Source of the DNA: Methyloligella solikamskensis
GTDB taxonomy: Bacteria > Pseudomonadota > Alphaproteobacteria > Rhizobiales > Methyloligellaceae
Direction: 5' to 3'
Assembly: GCF_042676065.1 (NCBI RefSeq)
Contig: NZ_JBHTJO010000002.1
Span: forward strand, 310,001-374,000
Length of the DNA stretch: 64,000 nucleotides
This document shows, one piece after another, positions 6,971-16,253 of this stretch. The notes beneath the pieces were generated by a model. It was not told where the DNA came from and made no database searches. It saw nothing but the letters and a program-made list of their open reading frames with translations. Each line of letters opens with the position of its first letter. The first letter of the stretch is position 1. Both the position numbers and the translations under genes were made by a program.

Positions 6971-8122
6971 ATGAACGCATCCATGGCCCAGCGAATCCTC
7001 TTCGCCGTCACCGAGGATTGGTATTTCCTCTCCCACCGATTGCCCATGGCGCGAGCGGCGCGCGACGCCGGATTCGAGGTCCATGTCGCGACACGGCTGA
7101 ACGAGGGCGAGGACGCGATCCGCGCCGAAGGATTCATTCCCCACCACCTGCCCCTGAAGCGAGGCTCGTTCTCGCCCATCGGTCTGATGAAATCGGCCTT
7201 CGGTCTCCGGGCGCTGATCCAAGAGCTCCAGCCGGCCATCCTCCATAACGTGGCCATGAAGCCGATCCTGATCGGCGGCCTCGCCGCGCTGCTGTCGGGG
7301 CAAGACCGGGTGGTCAACGGCCTAACCGGGCGGGGCGCCGTCTTTGCCGACAAGAACAAGCGCGTCCAGTTCACCCGGCCGCTGATTGCGGGCCTGCTCG
7401 GCTGGCTACTTCGCCGCGACCGGAGCTGGACCGTTGTGCAGAACCCGGACGACGGCGAGCTAGTGGAAGGTCTCGGCGTGGCGAAGGACCGGATCGTGCT
7501 CATTCCGGGCTCCGGCGTGGAAACCGACAAGCTCGTGCCGCTGCCCGTTCCGCCCGAGCCGGTCACCGCGGCTTATGTTGGCCGCATGCTCGCTATCAAG
7601 GGCGTGCCGACCCTGATCGAGGCCTATGCCTCGCTCGGCGACCCGTACCCGGAATTCAAGCTGCTGCTGGCCGGACGTTGCGATCCGGAAAACCCGGGCT
7701 CGCTCGCGCCGGAACAGCTCACCGAGTTCGCCTCCGCTTTCGGGATCGACTGGCTCGGTCATGTCGAGGATGTGCGCGAGGTCTGGACGCAGGCCCATTT
7801 TGCCGTGTTGGCTTCGAGCGGGGGAGAGGGGCTTCCCAAGACGCTGCTGGAGGCGGCGGCCTGCGGCCGGCCCATGGTCGCCACGGATGTGCCCGGCAGC
7901 CGGGAGATCGCCATCGACGGCGAAACCGCGATCACGGTGCCGCCCGACGATCCCCAAGCGCTGGCCAAGGCCCTGGACCGCATGGCAAAGGACGCGGAGC
8001 TTCGCGATCGTCTCGGCGCCAATGCGCGTGCCCGGGTGGAGGAGAAGTTCTCCGCCGACGCCATCGGTGAGGCGACGGTCGCCCTCTACCGGAAAATCCT
8101 GAGCGGCAAGGATTCGGACTAG
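6971..8122 (+). CDS. GT4-family glycosyltransferase of the surface polysaccharide locus
   Basis: The product is a GT-B fold retaining glycosyltransferase of about 383 aa. The N domain opens with 'RILFAVTEDWYFLSHRLPMA'. The C domain has 'YVGRMLAIKGVPTLIEAY', then the donor-binding motif 'ASSGGEGLPKTLLEAAACG', which contains the E-x7-E element of GT4, then 'RPMVATDVPGSREI'. ATG 6971 or 6983 are both possible; upstream codons from 6947 look non-genic. It most resembles transferases of the WbpT/WbpY type that add the second sugar to undecaprenyl-linked O-units, but the substrate cannot be read from sequence. It converges with the WbpV-like gene and shares a CTAG at the two stop codons. It is probably part of the 7-12 kb glycan locus. 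Confidence 0.85.
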   Translation: MNASMAQRILFAVTEDWYFLSHRLPMARAARDAGFEVHVATRLNEGEDAIRAEGFIPHHLPLKRGSFSPIGLMKSAFGLRALIQELQPAILHNVAMKPILIGGLAALLSGQDRVVNGLTGRGAVFADKNKRVQFTRPLIAGLLGWLLRRDRSWTVVQNPDDGELVEGLGVAKDRIVLIPGSGVETDKLVPLPVPPEPVTAAYVGRMLAIKGVPTLIEAYASLGDPYPEFKLLLAGRCDPENPGSLAPEQLTEFASAFGIDWLGHVEDVREVWTQAHFAVLASSGGEGLPKTLLEAAACGRPMVATDVPGSREIAIDGETAITVPPDDPQALAKALDRMAKDAELRDRLGANARARVEEKFSADAIGEATVALYRKILSGKDSD

Positions 8123-9057
8123 AGCTTCTGGGTCGCGCCTTCCGCCGCCATCATTTTCATGATGCCGTCCCGGGTCTCGATCTGCGGGTCCCAGCCGATC
8201 CCCTGGAGCTTCCTGCTGTCGATGATGAAATTGCCGGAGATGCGGTCCCAATCCGCCTCCCGGCCGAAGGATTTCATGATCCGCTTCACCGCGCCGAGCG
8301 GCATGCCCACGAGCTGGGGCTGGCGGTCGAGCCCTTCGCGCATGGCCGAGACGAGCCCCGCGACGCTGATCGGATCCGGATCGGCGACCAGGAAGGTCTC
8401 GTTGCGGGCCGCGTCTTCCGTGAGCGCCAGCTTCACCGCTTCGATCAGGTTCTCGATGGCGAGCAGGGAGCGCCGGTTCTTTAGCCCGTTGAAGGGAAGC
8501 GGCATGGGCGTGCGGGCGAGCGATGCCAGCGAGGCGATGTTTCCCTTCACCCCGGGCCCATACACGACGGCCGGGCGGAGAATGGTGTACTCCACGCCGC
8601 TCTCCTTCAGCGCGGCCTCCGCGGCGAGCTTCGAACGTCCGTAAGGATCGGTCGGCTGCGGCTCGTCCGTCTCGGTGATCGGGTGCTCCGCCGAAAGCCC
8701 GGCCTGGGCCCGGACCGACGACATCAGCACGATGCGTTTCACCTTGCCCTTGGCGGCAGCGCCGAGCGCCGCGACGGAGTCCGTATTGATGCGGTCGTAG
8801 CGCTCGTCCTCCTCCGAGACGGGCACATGGGCGACGCCGGCGAGATGCACCACATGGGTCACCCCTTCCAGCAACGGCGCCCAGTCCACCGTCTCGCCGA
8901 GATCGGGCAGGGCCACGGTCTCGATGCGATCGATGGACTCAAGAGATTTCGGATCCCGGCACGCGGCCCGGACCGTCCAGCCCGCATCCCGCAAGGCGGG
9001 GACGAGCTGACGGCCGACGAAGCCCGAGGCGCCGGTGACGAGTACGGTTCCGGTCAT
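8119..9057 (-). CDS. NAD-dependent sugar epimerase/reductase, WbpV-like extended SDR
   Basis: This is a 312 aa extended short-chain dehydrogenase. The Rossmann motif 'VTGASGFVGRQL' is at the N terminus, and catalytic 'YGRSK' (Y-x3-K) is near residues 147-151, preceded by 'VLMSSVRA'. In polysaccharide loci this subgroup (WbpV, Rhizobium WreQ) reduces the 4-keto intermediate to UDP-N-acetylquinovosamine. Its neighbours, a WbpL-like transferase and a WbpM-like 4,6-dehydratase, match that three-gene set. The start overlaps the stop of the WbpL-like gene by four bases, so the two are translationally coupled. The 4-reductase rather than epimerase assignment rests on context. Confidence 0.82.
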   Translation of the reverse strand: MTGTVLVTGASGFVGRQLVPALRDAGWTVRAACRDPKSLESIDRIETVALPDLGETVDWAPLLEGVTHVVHLAGVAHVPVSEEDERYDRINTDSVAALGAAAKGKVKRIVLMSSVRAQAGLSAEHPITETDEPQPTDPYGRSKLAAEAALKESGVEYTILRPAVVYGPGVKGNIASLASLARTPMPLPFNGLKNRRSLLAIENLIEAVKLALTEDAARNETFLVADPDPISVAGLVSAMREGLDRQPQLVGMPLGAVKRIMKSFGREADWDRISGNFIIDSRKLQGIGWDPQIETRDGIMKMMAAEGATQKL

Positions 9058-10067
9058 GCACGGCCTCTTTCGAGATGACGAAGAAGAAAAGCGGTGGCGC
9101 CCGCGCCGAAGGCGAGCAGCGCCAGATCGATCGCGAAGCTCTCCACCTCGACGGCGGCGATGGAGAGCGCGGCCAGCAGACAGCCCAGCAGGAAGACCCG
9201 CAAGGTAACATCGGGCGCCTTGAAGCCCAGCATCACCGCCCGCTGATAGAAATGGGAGCGGTGGGCCACCCAGAGCGGCTCGCCCTGGCGCGCTCGGCGG
9301 ATCAGCGTTACGCCCGTATCGGCAAGCGTATAGAGCGGCAGGATGAGAGCCGCCTCCACATCGGCCCGCGCCACGAAGATCAACATCCAGGCGAGGAGCA
9401 ACCCCACGGGCAGGCTCCCGGCATCGCCCAGAAAGATGCGCGCTGGATGCTTGTTGAAGACGGCGAAGCCGAGGGTGGCGCCCAACAGCAGCAGGGCTAT
9501 CAGCCCGACATTGTCCGGCACCGCGCCCATGAAGGCCATGACGATGACCGCCGCCGCCATGGGCACGGTCTGGGCAACGGTGATCCAGTCGATCCCGTCC
9601 AGGAAGTTCACTGCGTTGATGAAGGCGATGATGCCGATGACCAGGAGCGAACGTTCGACCGTGACGGGCAGGACCTCAGGCAGGATCTGAAACCCTTCCG
9701 GCAGATTGAACACGATGACGATGGCGGCCGCGGCTTGGCCCGCGAGGCGCCAGAGGATCGGAAGGTCTGCCGCGTCGTCCAGCGCGCCCAGCATGGTCAG
9801 CCAGACTGCAGCGCCCAGCACGGGCAGGGGCCAGGGCGGGTCGACCTGAAGATGGTCCAGCAGCCAAAGCGCGACATAAACCGCGAGCATCGCGGCCATC
9901 ATGGCGATCCCGGCCCCTTGCGGCACGGGCTGGCCGTGGGAGGAGCGCTCGTTGGGGATGGCCAGGAAATGCCTGTTCAGGGTCGGCTTCAGCAGCACGA
10001 TCAGCCCGGCGGTCAGCAGCGCGCAGGCTGCCACGACGACGACCGAGAGCAAGACTACCTCTGTCAT
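9054..10067 (-). CDS. Undecaprenyl-phosphate sugar-1-phosphate transferase (WecA/WbpL family)
   Basis: This integral membrane enzyme of 337 aa has about 10 helices. It belongs to the MraY/WecA superfamily, which moves a HexNAc-1-phosphate from UDP to undecaprenyl phosphate to start glycan assembly. Family signatures are the N-terminal 'IPNERSSHGQPVPQGAG', 'GALDDAADLP' (DD of the Mg site), 'AVNFLDGIDWITV', 'PARIFLGDAGSLPVG' and the C-terminal cytoplasmic 'VAHRSHFYQRAV'. It lies between the WbpM- and WbpV-like genes on the same strand and overlaps the latter. The likely substrate is the sugar made by those two enzymes (N-acetylquinovosamine or N-acetylfucosamine). Confidence 0.9.
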   Translation of the reverse strand: MTEVVLLSVVVVAACALLTAGLIVLLKPTLNRHFLAIPNERSSHGQPVPQGAGIAMMAAMLAVYVALWLLDHLQVDPPWPLPVLGAAVWLTMLGALDDAADLPILWRLAGQAAAAIVIVFNLPEGFQILPEVLPVTVERSLLVIGIIAFINAVNFLDGIDWITVAQTVPMAAAVIVMAFMGAVPDNVGLIALLLLGATLGFAVFNKHPARIFLGDAGSLPVGLLLAWMLIFVARADVEAALILPLYTLADTGVTLIRRARQGEPLWVAHRSHFYQRAVMLGFKAPDVTLRVFLLGCLLAALSIAAVEVESFAIDLALLAFGAGATAFLLRHLERGRA

Positions 10068-10094
10068 GACAAGAGAACCGGCTGAACTGATGGC

Positions 10095-12104
10095 CTAGTG
10101 CACCGTGCGCGAGACGGTGGGCCAATCGGGAATGGTGGAGAGCGTGTGGCCCGCGCCCGACTGGTCGTACCCCTCAACGGTCGTACGGAGCAACTCCTGA
10201 AGATCGGGCTCGTCGTGGCGCTGCATGGCGTCGTCGAGACGCTCCAGCGCGGTTTCCAGCTCTTCGAGGGAGAGCACGGGCTCGTGGGTCTTGAAGATGC
10301 GCGGATGGCCGGTGCCCGTGGTGTTCTCGCCCAGCAGCAGCTCCTCGTAGAGCTTCTCGCCGGGGCGCAGCCCGCAATACTCGATCGAGATATCGCCTTC
10401 CGGATTGGCCTCGTCGCGCATCTGCAGCCCCGAAAGGCGGACCATGGTGCGGGCGAGATCGGCGATCTTCACCGGGGTTCCCATGTCGAGCACGAAGACC
10501 TCGCCACCGGTGGCCATGGCGCCCGCCTGGATCACGAGCTGGGCTGCTTCCGGGATCGACATGAAATAGCGGATGATCTCTGGATGGGTGACTGTGATGG
10601 GCCCGCCCTGTTCGATCTGATTGCGGAACCGGCGCACCACGGAGCCGGAGGAATCGAGCACATTGCCGAACCGCACCATGGTGAAGATGGTCGAGCCTTC
10701 ACGCTCTTCCGAGAGCGCCTGGAGGATCAGCTCCGAAAGCCGCTTGCTCGCCCCCATGACATTGGTCGGGCGCACCGCCTTGTCCGACGAGATGAGCACG
10801 AAGCGCTCGACCCCGAGCTCCAGCGCTTCCTCGGCCAGCGCCAGGGTACCGAACGTGTTGTTCTGAATGCCGGCGAAGGCGTTCATCTCCACGATGGGTA
10901 CATGCTTGTAGGCGGCGGCGTGATAGATCACCTCCACCTCGTATTCGGCGATCGTCCGGTTCACCAGCCGCCGGTCGAGGATCGAGCCCAGCACCGTGAC
11001 CACCCGCGTCTGGCTGATCGCGCCGCCACGCTTCTGCTGGATCGCCTCGATCTCCATGGAGATCTCGTAGAGCGCCACCTCGGAGAGCTCGAAAAGCACC
11101 AGGGTCTTCGGTTCGTAGGAGAGAAGCTGCCGTGTCAGCTCCGACCCGATGGAGCCGCCGGCGCCGGTGATCATCACCACCTTGTCCTGCACATGGCTGG
11201 CGATCAGCTCCGTGTCGGGCGCCACCGGATCGCGGCCGAGCAGATCCTCCACGTCGATGGGGCGCAGATCGCTGATCTCGACCCGGCCCGAGGCGATGGC
11301 CTCCAGATCGGGCACGGTCTTCACCTCGACCGGGAACGGCTCGAGCGCTGCGAGCGCTTCCCGCCGCTGGCTCCGCCGAGCATGGGGCAGGGCGAGCATG
11401 ACCTCCTGCACGCCCTCGCGCCGGATGATCTTCGGCAGCTTCTCGTGGCTGATGACGCGGACGCCGTGGATGTACTGGCCTTGCAGGCTGGGATCGGGAT
11501 CGACGAAGGCGATGATCTTGTGCATCTCCGCTTCGTTCAGTGCCCGGAGAAGCTGCACGCCGGTGGCGCCGGCGCCGTAGATCACCACACGGGAGCGCTC
11601 GTCGAAGCTGACGCCGCGATAGCTTGGCAGGGCCCGGAGCAGGGCCGACCCGGCCCATTGCCGGCTGAGGCGGATCAAGCCGGCGGCGATCAGCCCGTAA
11701 ATGATGATGACCGAGCGCGGATGCGGTGTAGGCGACAGCATCAGCACCAGCAACGCCCAGAATAGCACCGCCAGTATCACGGCGAGATAGATGCGTGTGG
11801 TGCCTTCCGGCCCGATGAAGCGGGTGACGAGCTTGTAGAGCCCGCGGGCGTAGAAGGTGAGCACCCCGATGAAGGGCGCGGCGATGAAGATCAGCCAAAG
11901 CGTGGGCGTGTCGGGGATGTAGAGCTCGCTGAGGCGCAGCGAATAGGCGCTCCATAGCGCCAAGGTCAGCATGAAGACGTCGTTGGCGACGAGCAGGCAG
12001 CGCTTGAACCAGCGCGGGCTCTCGACCATCCACGACGAGAACCGCCCCAGCAGTTGGCGCGGCCGAGCCTCTTCTTGCTCAGGGTTCGATTGGTCGGCCG
12101 TCAT
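10095..12104 (-). CDS. WbpM/FlaA1-like UDP-HexNAc 4,6-dehydratase with N-terminal membrane domain
   Basis: This is a 669 aa polysaccharide biosynthesis protein of the WbpM/CapD class. Residues about 30-140 carry four membrane helices. A first Rossmann-like segment follows ('VVIYGAGATGVQLLRAL'). The catalytic domain has 'VMITGAGGSIGSELTRQLL' and, in place of Tyr-x3-Lys, the 'NVMGASKR' signature of the Ser-Met-Lys triad used by large WbpM enzymes. 'KAVRPTNVMGASK' and 'RFGNVLDSSGSV' are typical. It makes the UDP-4-keto-6-deoxy-HexNAc intermediate. It is first in the minus-strand operon with the WbpL- and WbpV-like genes. Length matches the membrane-bound family (about 600-670 aa). Confidence 0.92.
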   Translation of the reverse strand: MTADQSNPEQEEARPRQLLGRFSSWMVESPRWFKRCLLVANDVFMLTLALWSAYSLRLSELYIPDTPTLWLIFIAAPFIGVLTFYARGLYKLVTRFIGPEGTTRIYLAVILAVLFWALLVLMLSPTPHPRSVIIIYGLIAAGLIRLSRQWAGSALLRALPSYRGVSFDERSRVVIYGAGATGVQLLRALNEAEMHKIIAFVDPDPSLQGQYIHGVRVISHEKLPKIIRREGVQEVMLALPHARRSQRREALAALEPFPVEVKTVPDLEAIASGRVEISDLRPIDVEDLLGRDPVAPDTELIASHVQDKVVMITGAGGSIGSELTRQLLSYEPKTLVLFELSEVALYEISMEIEAIQQKRGGAISQTRVVTVLGSILDRRLVNRTIAEYEVEVIYHAAAYKHVPIVEMNAFAGIQNNTFGTLALAEEALELGVERFVLISSDKAVRPTNVMGASKRLSELILQALSEEREGSTIFTMVRFGNVLDSSGSVVRRFRNQIEQGGPITVTHPEIIRYFMSIPEAAQLVIQAGAMATGGEVFVLDMGTPVKIADLARTMVRLSGLQMRDEANPEGDISIEYCGLRPGEKLYEELLLGENTTGTGHPRIFKTHEPVLSLEELETALERLDDAMQRHDEPDLQELLRTTVEGYDQSGAGHTLSTIPDWPTVSRTVH

Positions 12105-12342
12105 CCCTGGCCCATTTTCGCTAAAGTCCCAGTTTCAGGCACTTCATGCCTGCAACGGGACCATAAAGCAATCGCCCGCAAGGCTGCAGGAAATTTGAAT
12201 CAGACCAATTCCCCGTACTTCCGGTGCCGGTCGGATTTCACGTTGGCAACTCAAGCCCCCGGGTGGCGAAGCGGGCAGGGGAAGATGTAGTCTCCCCGTC
12301 AGCGAACCGCACCGCCGGGCGATTCCAGATTGGGGGGAAGCA

Positions 12343-13500
12343 ATGCCGGCCCGATCTCGCTTCGATTTCCAAAAAGGGCTCAAGAGGGCTTTTGCGCCGC
12401 TGGCCCTCGCGGTCGCGCTCACCCTGGACGGAGGATATTCCGCCTTCGCGCAGACGGCGGGCGCTCCGGTCTATCTCACCATGCCAGTGCTCTACGGCAC
12501 CCATTTACCGGGCCTGGGCAAGCCTGCCCGCGACTGGGCGCTGCTCACTCAGAAGCTCTCGGGTAAGACGCTCCGCATCTCCATTCTGCAGCCGGGCGAG
12601 GGCCCCGATCCCCAGGATCTGCTCGATGCGGTCTCGGAAGGGAAGGTCGACGCGGCCTTCTCCAAGGCGAGCTTTTGGGCCGATCGCCTGCCGGCCGCCT
12701 CGCTCTTCGCGGGCTTCCCCTTCGGTCCCGACGCGGCCGGCTATGCCGCCTGGTTCCATGGCGGCGACGGGCTGAGGCTCTATCAAGAGATGTACGACGA
12801 AGCAGGGCTGTCGGTGCATGTGCTGCCTTGCGCCTTCGGCGGGGCGGAGACCTCCGGCTGGTACGCCAAGCAGCTCCAGACCCCCGACGATATCGATGGT
12901 CTGCGCATCCGCATCTTCGGCCAGGGCGGGCTCGTCATGCGCCGCCTTGGCGCCGTGCCCGCGCTCGTGCCCGGCAGCAAGCTCACCGAAGCTTTCAAGT
13001 CCGACGAGATCGATGCGGCGGAGTTCTATCCTCCGGCGGTCGATGCGCAGGCGAATCTCGGACAGACGGCGAAATACGTCTACGTGCCCGGCTGGCATCA
13101 GCCGGAAACCGTGATGGAGCTTCTGATCAATAAGGACCGCTGGAATGCCCTCAGCGACCGCCAGCAGAGCTGGATCGAGACCGCCTGCAGGGCGACCTTG
13201 CTGAACACCATGGCCGAAAACCCGGTCCTTGCCAGCGACGCCCTGAAGGGCTTCGCGGCCGAAGGGGTGGAGATCAAGACCTGGCCGGCGCCGCTTCTGA
13301 AGGCCTTCCGGCAGAGCTGGGAGGAGATCGCCGCCGATGAGGCCCGCCGGGACGAATTCTTCGCCGAGGTCCTCGACGACCTCAGAGCCTTCCGCGCCCG
13401 CCAGACGCCGGGCCTCGAAGGATCGCAAAGCGAGACCGCGGAACCGCTGACGGCGAGCACGGATGCTGAAGACGCGCCGGACGAGGGATCCGCGGACTAG
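12343..13500 (+). CDS. TRAP transporter periplasmic substrate-binding protein (DctP/TakP-like)
   Basis: This is a 385 aa binding protein of a tripartite ATP-independent periplasmic transporter. ATG 12343 follows GGGGGAAGCA. A signal peptide ('LALAVALTLDGGYSAFAQ') is visible. Conserved stretches include 'TPDDIDGLRIRIFGQGGLV', 'RRLGAVPALVPGSKLTEAF', 'DEIDAAEFYPP' and 'YVYVPGWHQPETVMELLIN', which fit the mannitol/2-oxo-acid (TakP) branch. The C terminus has an acidic tail beyond the fold. No DctQ or DctM membrane subunits are encoded nearby, so it is an orphan here. The following genes are glcDEF, so a hydroxy- or keto-acid substrate is possible, but that is inference. Confidence 0.85.
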   Translation: MPARSRFDFQKGLKRAFAPLALAVALTLDGGYSAFAQTAGAPVYLTMPVLYGTHLPGLGKPARDWALLTQKLSGKTLRISILQPGEGPDPQDLLDAVSEGKVDAAFSKASFWADRLPAASLFAGFPFGPDAAGYAAWFHGGDGLRLYQEMYDEAGLSVHVLPCAFGGAETSGWYAKQLQTPDDIDGLRIRIFGQGGLVMRRLGAVPALVPGSKLTEAFKSDEIDAAEFYPPAVDAQANLGQTAKYVYVPGWHQPETVMELLINKDRWNALSDRQQSWIETACRATLLNTMAENPVLASDALKGFAAEGVEIKTWPAPLLKAFRQSWEEIAADEARRDEFFAEVLDDLRAFRARQTPGLEGSQSETAEPLTASTDAEDAPDEGSAD

Positions 13501-13578
13501 CCCAAAACGTTGGAAAAATCGGGCGGCCGGCGAAAAGAAAGCTGGCCCGCGTCCAATGAATAGGCGAAAACCGAACCC

Positions 13579-15015
13579 ATGGCCCATCCTGCGATTTTGC
13601 AGCCCGATCCCGCCGTCATGTCGCGCCGGGACGAGATCCTGAAGCAGTTGAAGACGCGCGCCCCCGACACGGTGTTCATCACCGACGAGGAGGGCCGCCG
13701 CACCTTCGAAACCGATGCGCTGACCGCCTATCGCTGCATGCCGCTCGCCGTGGCGCTTCCCGGCAGCACCGAGGAGGTGAGCGCTCTCATGGCCTATTGC
13801 TGGGAGAACGACATCAAGGTCGTCGCCCGCGGCGCCGGCACCTCGCTCTCCGGAGGCGCGCTGCCTTCGGAAGACGCCCTCGTGATCTGCGTCTCGCGCA
13901 TGAACCGCATGCTGAAGATCGATGAGGACAATCGCGTTGCCCGGGTCGAGTCCGGCATCACCAATCTCGCCATCTCTCAAGGGGTCGCGTCCCGCGGCTT
14001 CTTCTACGCGCCCGATCCGTCCAGCCAGCTCGCCTGCACGCTGGCCGGCAATATCGCCATGAATTCCGGCGGCGCCCACTGCCTGAAATACGGCGTGACC
14101 GTGAACAACATTCTCGGCCTCAAGCTGGTGCTGGTGAACGGCGAGGTGATCGAAATCGGTGGCGATTATCTCGATCAGCCCGGCTACGACCTCATGGGGC
14201 TCATGGTGGGCTCAGAAGGTCAGCTCGCCATCGTCACCGAAGCGACCGTTCGCCTCATCAAGATGCCGGAGATCGCTCGGCCCATGCTGCTGGGCTTCCC
14301 GTCCTCGGAAGCCGCAGGCGCCTGCGTTGCCGCCATCATCGGCGAAGGCATCGTGCCCGTCGCCATCGAGTTCATGGACAAGCCCGCCATCCATGTCTGC
14401 GAGAACTTCGCTCATGCCGGCTACCCCCTGGATGTGGAGGCCATCCTCATCGTCGAGGTGGAAGGCTCCGAAGAGGAGGTGTCGCTGCTCCTGGAGCGCA
14501 TCGCCGAGATCGCCGAAAACCACGAACTGCAGCACAAGCGCATCAGCGAAAGCTCGGAAGAGAGCGCGGCCATCTGGAAGGGCCGAAAATCCGCCTTCGG
14601 CGCCATCGGCCAGCTCTCCGACTATTTCTGCATGGATGGCGTGATCCCGCTCTCCAAGCTGCCCGAGGCGCTCATGCGGGTCTCCGAGATCTGCCAGGCC
14701 TTCGGCTTCGACGTCGCCAATATCTTCCATGCCGGCGACGGCAATCTTCATCCGCTCATTCTCTACAACGCCAACGAAGAGGACGAGCTGGCCCGGGCCG
14801 AGGCCTGCGGCGCAGAGATCCTCAAAGTCTGCGTCGAGCTCGGCGGCTGCCTGACCGGCGAGCATGGCGTCGGCATCGAGAAGCGCGACCTCATGCCGGT
14901 GCAGTACACCGAGACCGACCTCGTCCAGATGATGCGCGTCAAAAGCGTCTTCGACCCCGACTGGCAGCTCAACCCGGCCAAGGTCTTCCCGCTAGCCGCG
15001 CGCGAGCTTTTGTGA
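13579..15015 (+). CDS. glcD: Glycolate oxidase FAD-linked subunit GlcD
   Basis: This is the catalytic flavoprotein of glycolate dehydrogenase, which oxidises glycolate to glyoxylate. It is 478 aa, close to the family norm of about 499. It has the PCMH-type FAD-binding domain ('GAGTSLSGGALPSEDALVI', 'GTLAGN'-equivalent 'CTLAGNIAMNSGGAHCLKYG') and the FAD-oxidase C domain ('NIFHAGDGNLHPLILYN', 'CLTGEHGVGIEKR'). It is followed at once by glcE (3-base gap) and glcF, forming the three-subunit enzyme. Confidence 0.93.
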   Translation: MAHPAILQPDPAVMSRRDEILKQLKTRAPDTVFITDEEGRRTFETDALTAYRCMPLAVALPGSTEEVSALMAYCWENDIKVVARGAGTSLSGGALPSEDALVICVSRMNRMLKIDEDNRVARVESGITNLAISQGVASRGFFYAPDPSSQLACTLAGNIAMNSGGAHCLKYGVTVNNILGLKLVLVNGEVIEIGGDYLDQPGYDLMGLMVGSEGQLAIVTEATVRLIKMPEIARPMLLGFPSSEAAGACVAAIIGEGIVPVAIEFMDKPAIHVCENFAHAGYPLDVEAILIVEVEGSEEEVSLLLERIAEIAENHELQHKRISESSEESAAIWKGRKSAFGAIGQLSDYFCMDGVIPLSKLPEALMRVSEICQAFGFDVANIFHAGDGNLHPLILYNANEEDELARAEACGAEILKVCVELGGCLTGEHGVGIEKRDLMPVQYTETDLVQMMRVKSVFDPDWQLNPAKVFPLAARELL

Positions 15016-15018
15016 CCC

Positions 15019-16242
15019 ATGCAGCCACGTTTTCACGCACCGGAGACCGTCGAGGATCTCGCCGATCTGCTGCTCGGCTATGCCGAGGAGGGTCTGCCTG
15101 TGGAGGTGCGCGGGCTGGGCTCCAAGCTCGGCTATGGACGTCCCGTGCAGACCGCCGCCGTGGTCAGCACTGAGAATTTCGACGGCGTCACCCTTTATGA
15201 GCCGAGCGAGCTGGTGCTCTCCGCCGGTTCCGGCACGCCGCTTACCAAGATCGAGGCACTGCTCGACGAGAACGGCCAACAGCTTGCGTTCGAACCCTTG
15301 GACATGCCCGCGATTCTCGGCGGCAAGCCGGGCGAGGGCAGCATCGGCGGTGTTTTCGCCACCGGCCTGTCGGGCAGCCGCCGGGTTCTCTCCGGCGCCG
15401 CCCGCGATCACATCTTGGGGGTGAAGGCCGTCAACGGCCGCGGCGAGGCCTTCAAGGCCGGCGGCCGGGTCATGAAGAATGTTACGGGCTACGATCTCAG
15501 CAAGCTGCTCACCGGCTCCTGCGGGACCTTGAGCGTCATGACCGAGGTCACCATGAAGGTGCTGCCCAAGCCGGAGCAATCCACCACGCTGCTCTTCTTC
15601 GATATCCCTGAGGCCGCGGCCATCGAGCTTCTCTGCAAGGCCATGGGCAGTCCCTATGAGGTGTCAGGCTCCGTCCATTTGGAGCCGGGCTTGGGCGCTA
15701 GCTTCTCCGACAAGTCTCTGCGCAATCAGAAGAATGCTGTCACCGCGCTCCGGGTCGAGGGGTTCGAAGGCGCCGTCCGCTATCGTGCCGCCAAGCTGAA
15801 GCAGAAATTCGCCGCCTTCGAAGACATGACTGAGCTCTCCGGCGACCGGTCCCGCCGCTTCTGGGCGGAGATCCGCCAGGTCAAACCTTTACAATCCGCC
15901 GACCGCCCCTTATGGCGAGTCTCCACCGCCCCGTCCCGGGCGGCGGACCTTGTCGCAGCCTTGCGCCATACCATCGATCTGAAGGCGCTCTACGATTGGT
16001 CCGGCGGGCTTGTCTGGCTGGAGACGGGACCCAGCTCCGATGCCAGCGCGGTTGAGATGCGGCGGATCCTTGCCGATTTCGGAGGTCACGCGACGCTTGT
16101 GAGGGCGGAGCCCGGTATCCGCGCCAGCGCCGATGTTTTTCAGCCGCTCGAGATGCGGCTTATGGAGATCACTCGCGCGCTGAAGGCCAGCTTCGATCCG
16201 GCGGGCATTCTCAATCCCGGGCGCATGTATTCAGGAATCTGA
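15019..16242 (+). CDS. glcE: Glycolate oxidase FAD-binding subunit GlcE
   Basis: This is the second flavin subunit of glycolate dehydrogenase, 407 aa. It carries a PCMH FAD-binding domain: 'VEVRGLGSKLGYGRPVQTA', 'LSAGSGTPLTKIEALLDENG', 'GSIGGVFATGLSGSRRV' and 'GRVMKNVTGYDLSKLLTG', the last being a GlcE hallmark. The C-terminal half is shorter and more divergent than in GlcD, as expected. It lies between glcD and glcF with only 3 and 11 base gaps. Confidence 0.92.
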   Translation: MQPRFHAPETVEDLADLLLGYAEEGLPVEVRGLGSKLGYGRPVQTAAVVSTENFDGVTLYEPSELVLSAGSGTPLTKIEALLDENGQQLAFEPLDMPAILGGKPGEGSIGGVFATGLSGSRRVLSGAARDHILGVKAVNGRGEAFKAGGRVMKNVTGYDLSKLLTGSCGTLSVMTEVTMKVLPKPEQSTTLLFFDIPEAAAIELLCKAMGSPYEVSGSVHLEPGLGASFSDKSLRNQKNAVTALRVEGFEGAVRYRAAKLKQKFAAFEDMTELSGDRSRRFWAEIRQVKPLQSADRPLWRVSTAPSRAADLVAALRHTIDLKALYDWSGGLVWLETGPSSDASAVEMRRILADFGGHATLVRAEPGIRASADVFQPLEMRLMEITRALKASFDPAGILNPGRMYSGI

Positions 16243-16253
16243 CCCGAGCGGCC

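Noticed and set aside
10098..11765. A 555-codon plus-strand frame opposite the WbpM-like gene.
   Set aside because: Antisense shadow of a clear enzyme gene in GC-rich DNA; its His/Asp/Leu/Arg-rich composition is typical of such shadows.
12505..14079. A 524-codon minus-strand frame across the TRAP binding protein and glcD.
   Set aside because: It covers two well-supported plus-strand genes and shows no family motif.
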